A stretch of DNA of 64,000 bases from WTFY01 sp026713925 (GTDB lineage Bacteria > Pseudomonadota > Gammaproteobacteria > UBA4575). The position numbers and the translations under genes are program-made. The notes beneath the pieces were generated by a model, which saw nothing but the letters and a program-made list of their open reading frames with translations, was not told the origin of the DNA and did not search any database. Position 1 is the stretch's first letter. Each line of letters opens with the position of its first letter. Below, in pieces: positions 62,217 through 64,000 of this stretch. The stretch covers positions 1,488,001 through 1,552,000 of the forward strand of contig OY759361.1 of NCBI GenBank assembly GCA_963662355.1. Reading direction: 5' to 3'.

Positions 62217-62465
62217 TCAATGAGTTATGAAATCACCCCGTGATTCCCTTTCTTCCTTTTGAGCCGACTGTGCCAAATTTGTGCCAGTCAGGTGGCTTTG
62301 TGAGAGGTTGTCCGCATATTCCGCCAGGTGTTCAACGGACAAATGGGCATACCGCAAGACCATTGCACAGTCTGACCAGCCTCCCAGTTCCTGCAGCACC
62401 TGCAAAGGCGTTCCCTGCTGGACGTGCAAGCTGGCCCACGTGTGTCGCAGGTCGTGCAGCTTCAC
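62217..62465 (-). pseudogene. Truncated tyrosine recombinase (C-terminal fragment)
   Basis: 82 residues containing KLHDLRHTWASLHVQQG with the His-x-x-Arg box, LQELGGWSD and the nucleophile Tyr in MVLRYAHLS. The N-terminal arm- and core-binding parts and the first catalytic Arg are missing, so it cannot be a working integrase. It sits 15 bp from the 3' end of tRNA-Arg(UCG), pointing to a decayed integrated element. Confidence 0.85.
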
Positions 62466-62722
62466 GTGCAGGAGTGTGCCATGCGAAGTCCTGTGAAGGG
62501 TCCCACAGCGTCTCCGTTTGCGTTTTGCAATTTGGCGTATGCCTGTTTCGCGGTGCCGGCAAACTGCGGCATCACGGCCAATGCAAGGATGACGAGCAGT
62601 GCGGATACTGCGCGGTATCGAATGTCATATCTTTCCCCTTATCAATCTACGAAGATCGGTGATGATGGAAAGGCGATTCTAACACCGGGATTGATGATTA
62701 CGAAAACGGAGCCCGAAGGCAT
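62466..62722. other. Degenerate GC-rich stretch with exported-protein fragment
   Basis: On the minus strand RYRAVSALLVILALAVMPQFAG and a following AKQAYAKLQ resemble the start of an exported protein, but the ATG is out of frame and the frame closes beside the integrase fragment. Probably gene debris from recombination at the tRNA. Confidence 0.4.

Positions 62723-64000
<1,278 letters not shown>

Overview
The window looks like a gammaproteobacterial chromosome of moderate to low GC. The evidence is the housekeeping order fdxA-mutS-pncC-recA-recX-alaS-lysC-csrA followed by tRNA-Ser and tRNA-Arg, together with cmoA-cmoB, prfC, rimI, bepA, tusA and msrPQ. I cannot name the genus. Both ends (about 1-1505 and 62200-64000) and most of an integrated element (about 48-57 kb) are visibly GC-richer than the rest.

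Region 1 (1-1505) holds the tail of a zinc/manganese-type ABC transporter. Region 2 (2206-24325) is the most unusual part. A minus-strand ABC transporter of the urea/short-chain-amide type (urtABCDE-like) faces a long plus-strand cluster. That cluster contains three different tubulin/FtsZ-superfamily proteins, a CobW-type metallochaperone GTPase, a lone CbtB cobalt-transporter subunit, a peroxiredoxin and a [2Fe-2S] ferredoxin. It continues with aliphatic amidase AmiE (catalytic Glu59/Lys134/Cys166 all visible), a NorQ/CbbQ-type MoxR AAA+ ATPase with its NorD/CbbO-type VWA partner, acetyl-CoA synthetase and an isochorismatase-fold hydrolase. Read together this is a plausible acetamide route: uptake, hydrolysis to acetate and ammonia, then activation to acetyl-CoA. 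The tubulin-like trio and the metal/redox genes are not explained by that chemistry, and I know of no described system with this combination.

Region 3 (24351-47534) is core metabolism and information processing. It includes BepA, TusA, branched-chain amino-acid genes (ilvH, ilvC, leuA with a candidate leucine leader/attenuator), phospholipid genes (a Psd-like protein that has lost its self-cleavage site, and pssA), uracil-DNA glycosylase, RimI, RF3, CmoAB, ferredoxin, MutS, PncC, RecA, RecX, AlaS, aspartokinase, CsrA and an ammonium transporter.

Region 4 (47741-58182) is a ~10.4 kb element inserted in the 3' end of tRNA-Ser(GCU), bounded by a 14-bp direct repeat. It has an integrase, AlpA, two small related proteins, HNH nuclease, large terminase, HK97-type capsid, prohead protease (apparently with two tandem domains), connector, portal and zinc-binding proteins, but no tail, lysis or recognisable replication genes. 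This fits a capsid-forming phage satellite (cf-PICI-like) better than a complete prophage. Two related palindromes bracket its minus-strand terminase half.

Region 5 (58262-64000) holds two tRNA-Arg genes, an IS481-family remnant, the MsrPQ methionine sulfoxide reductase system, a truncated integrase beside tRNA-Arg(UCG), and a protein phosphatase-kinase fusion running off the window end. All functional calls come from reading motifs and overall resemblance; no database search was run.
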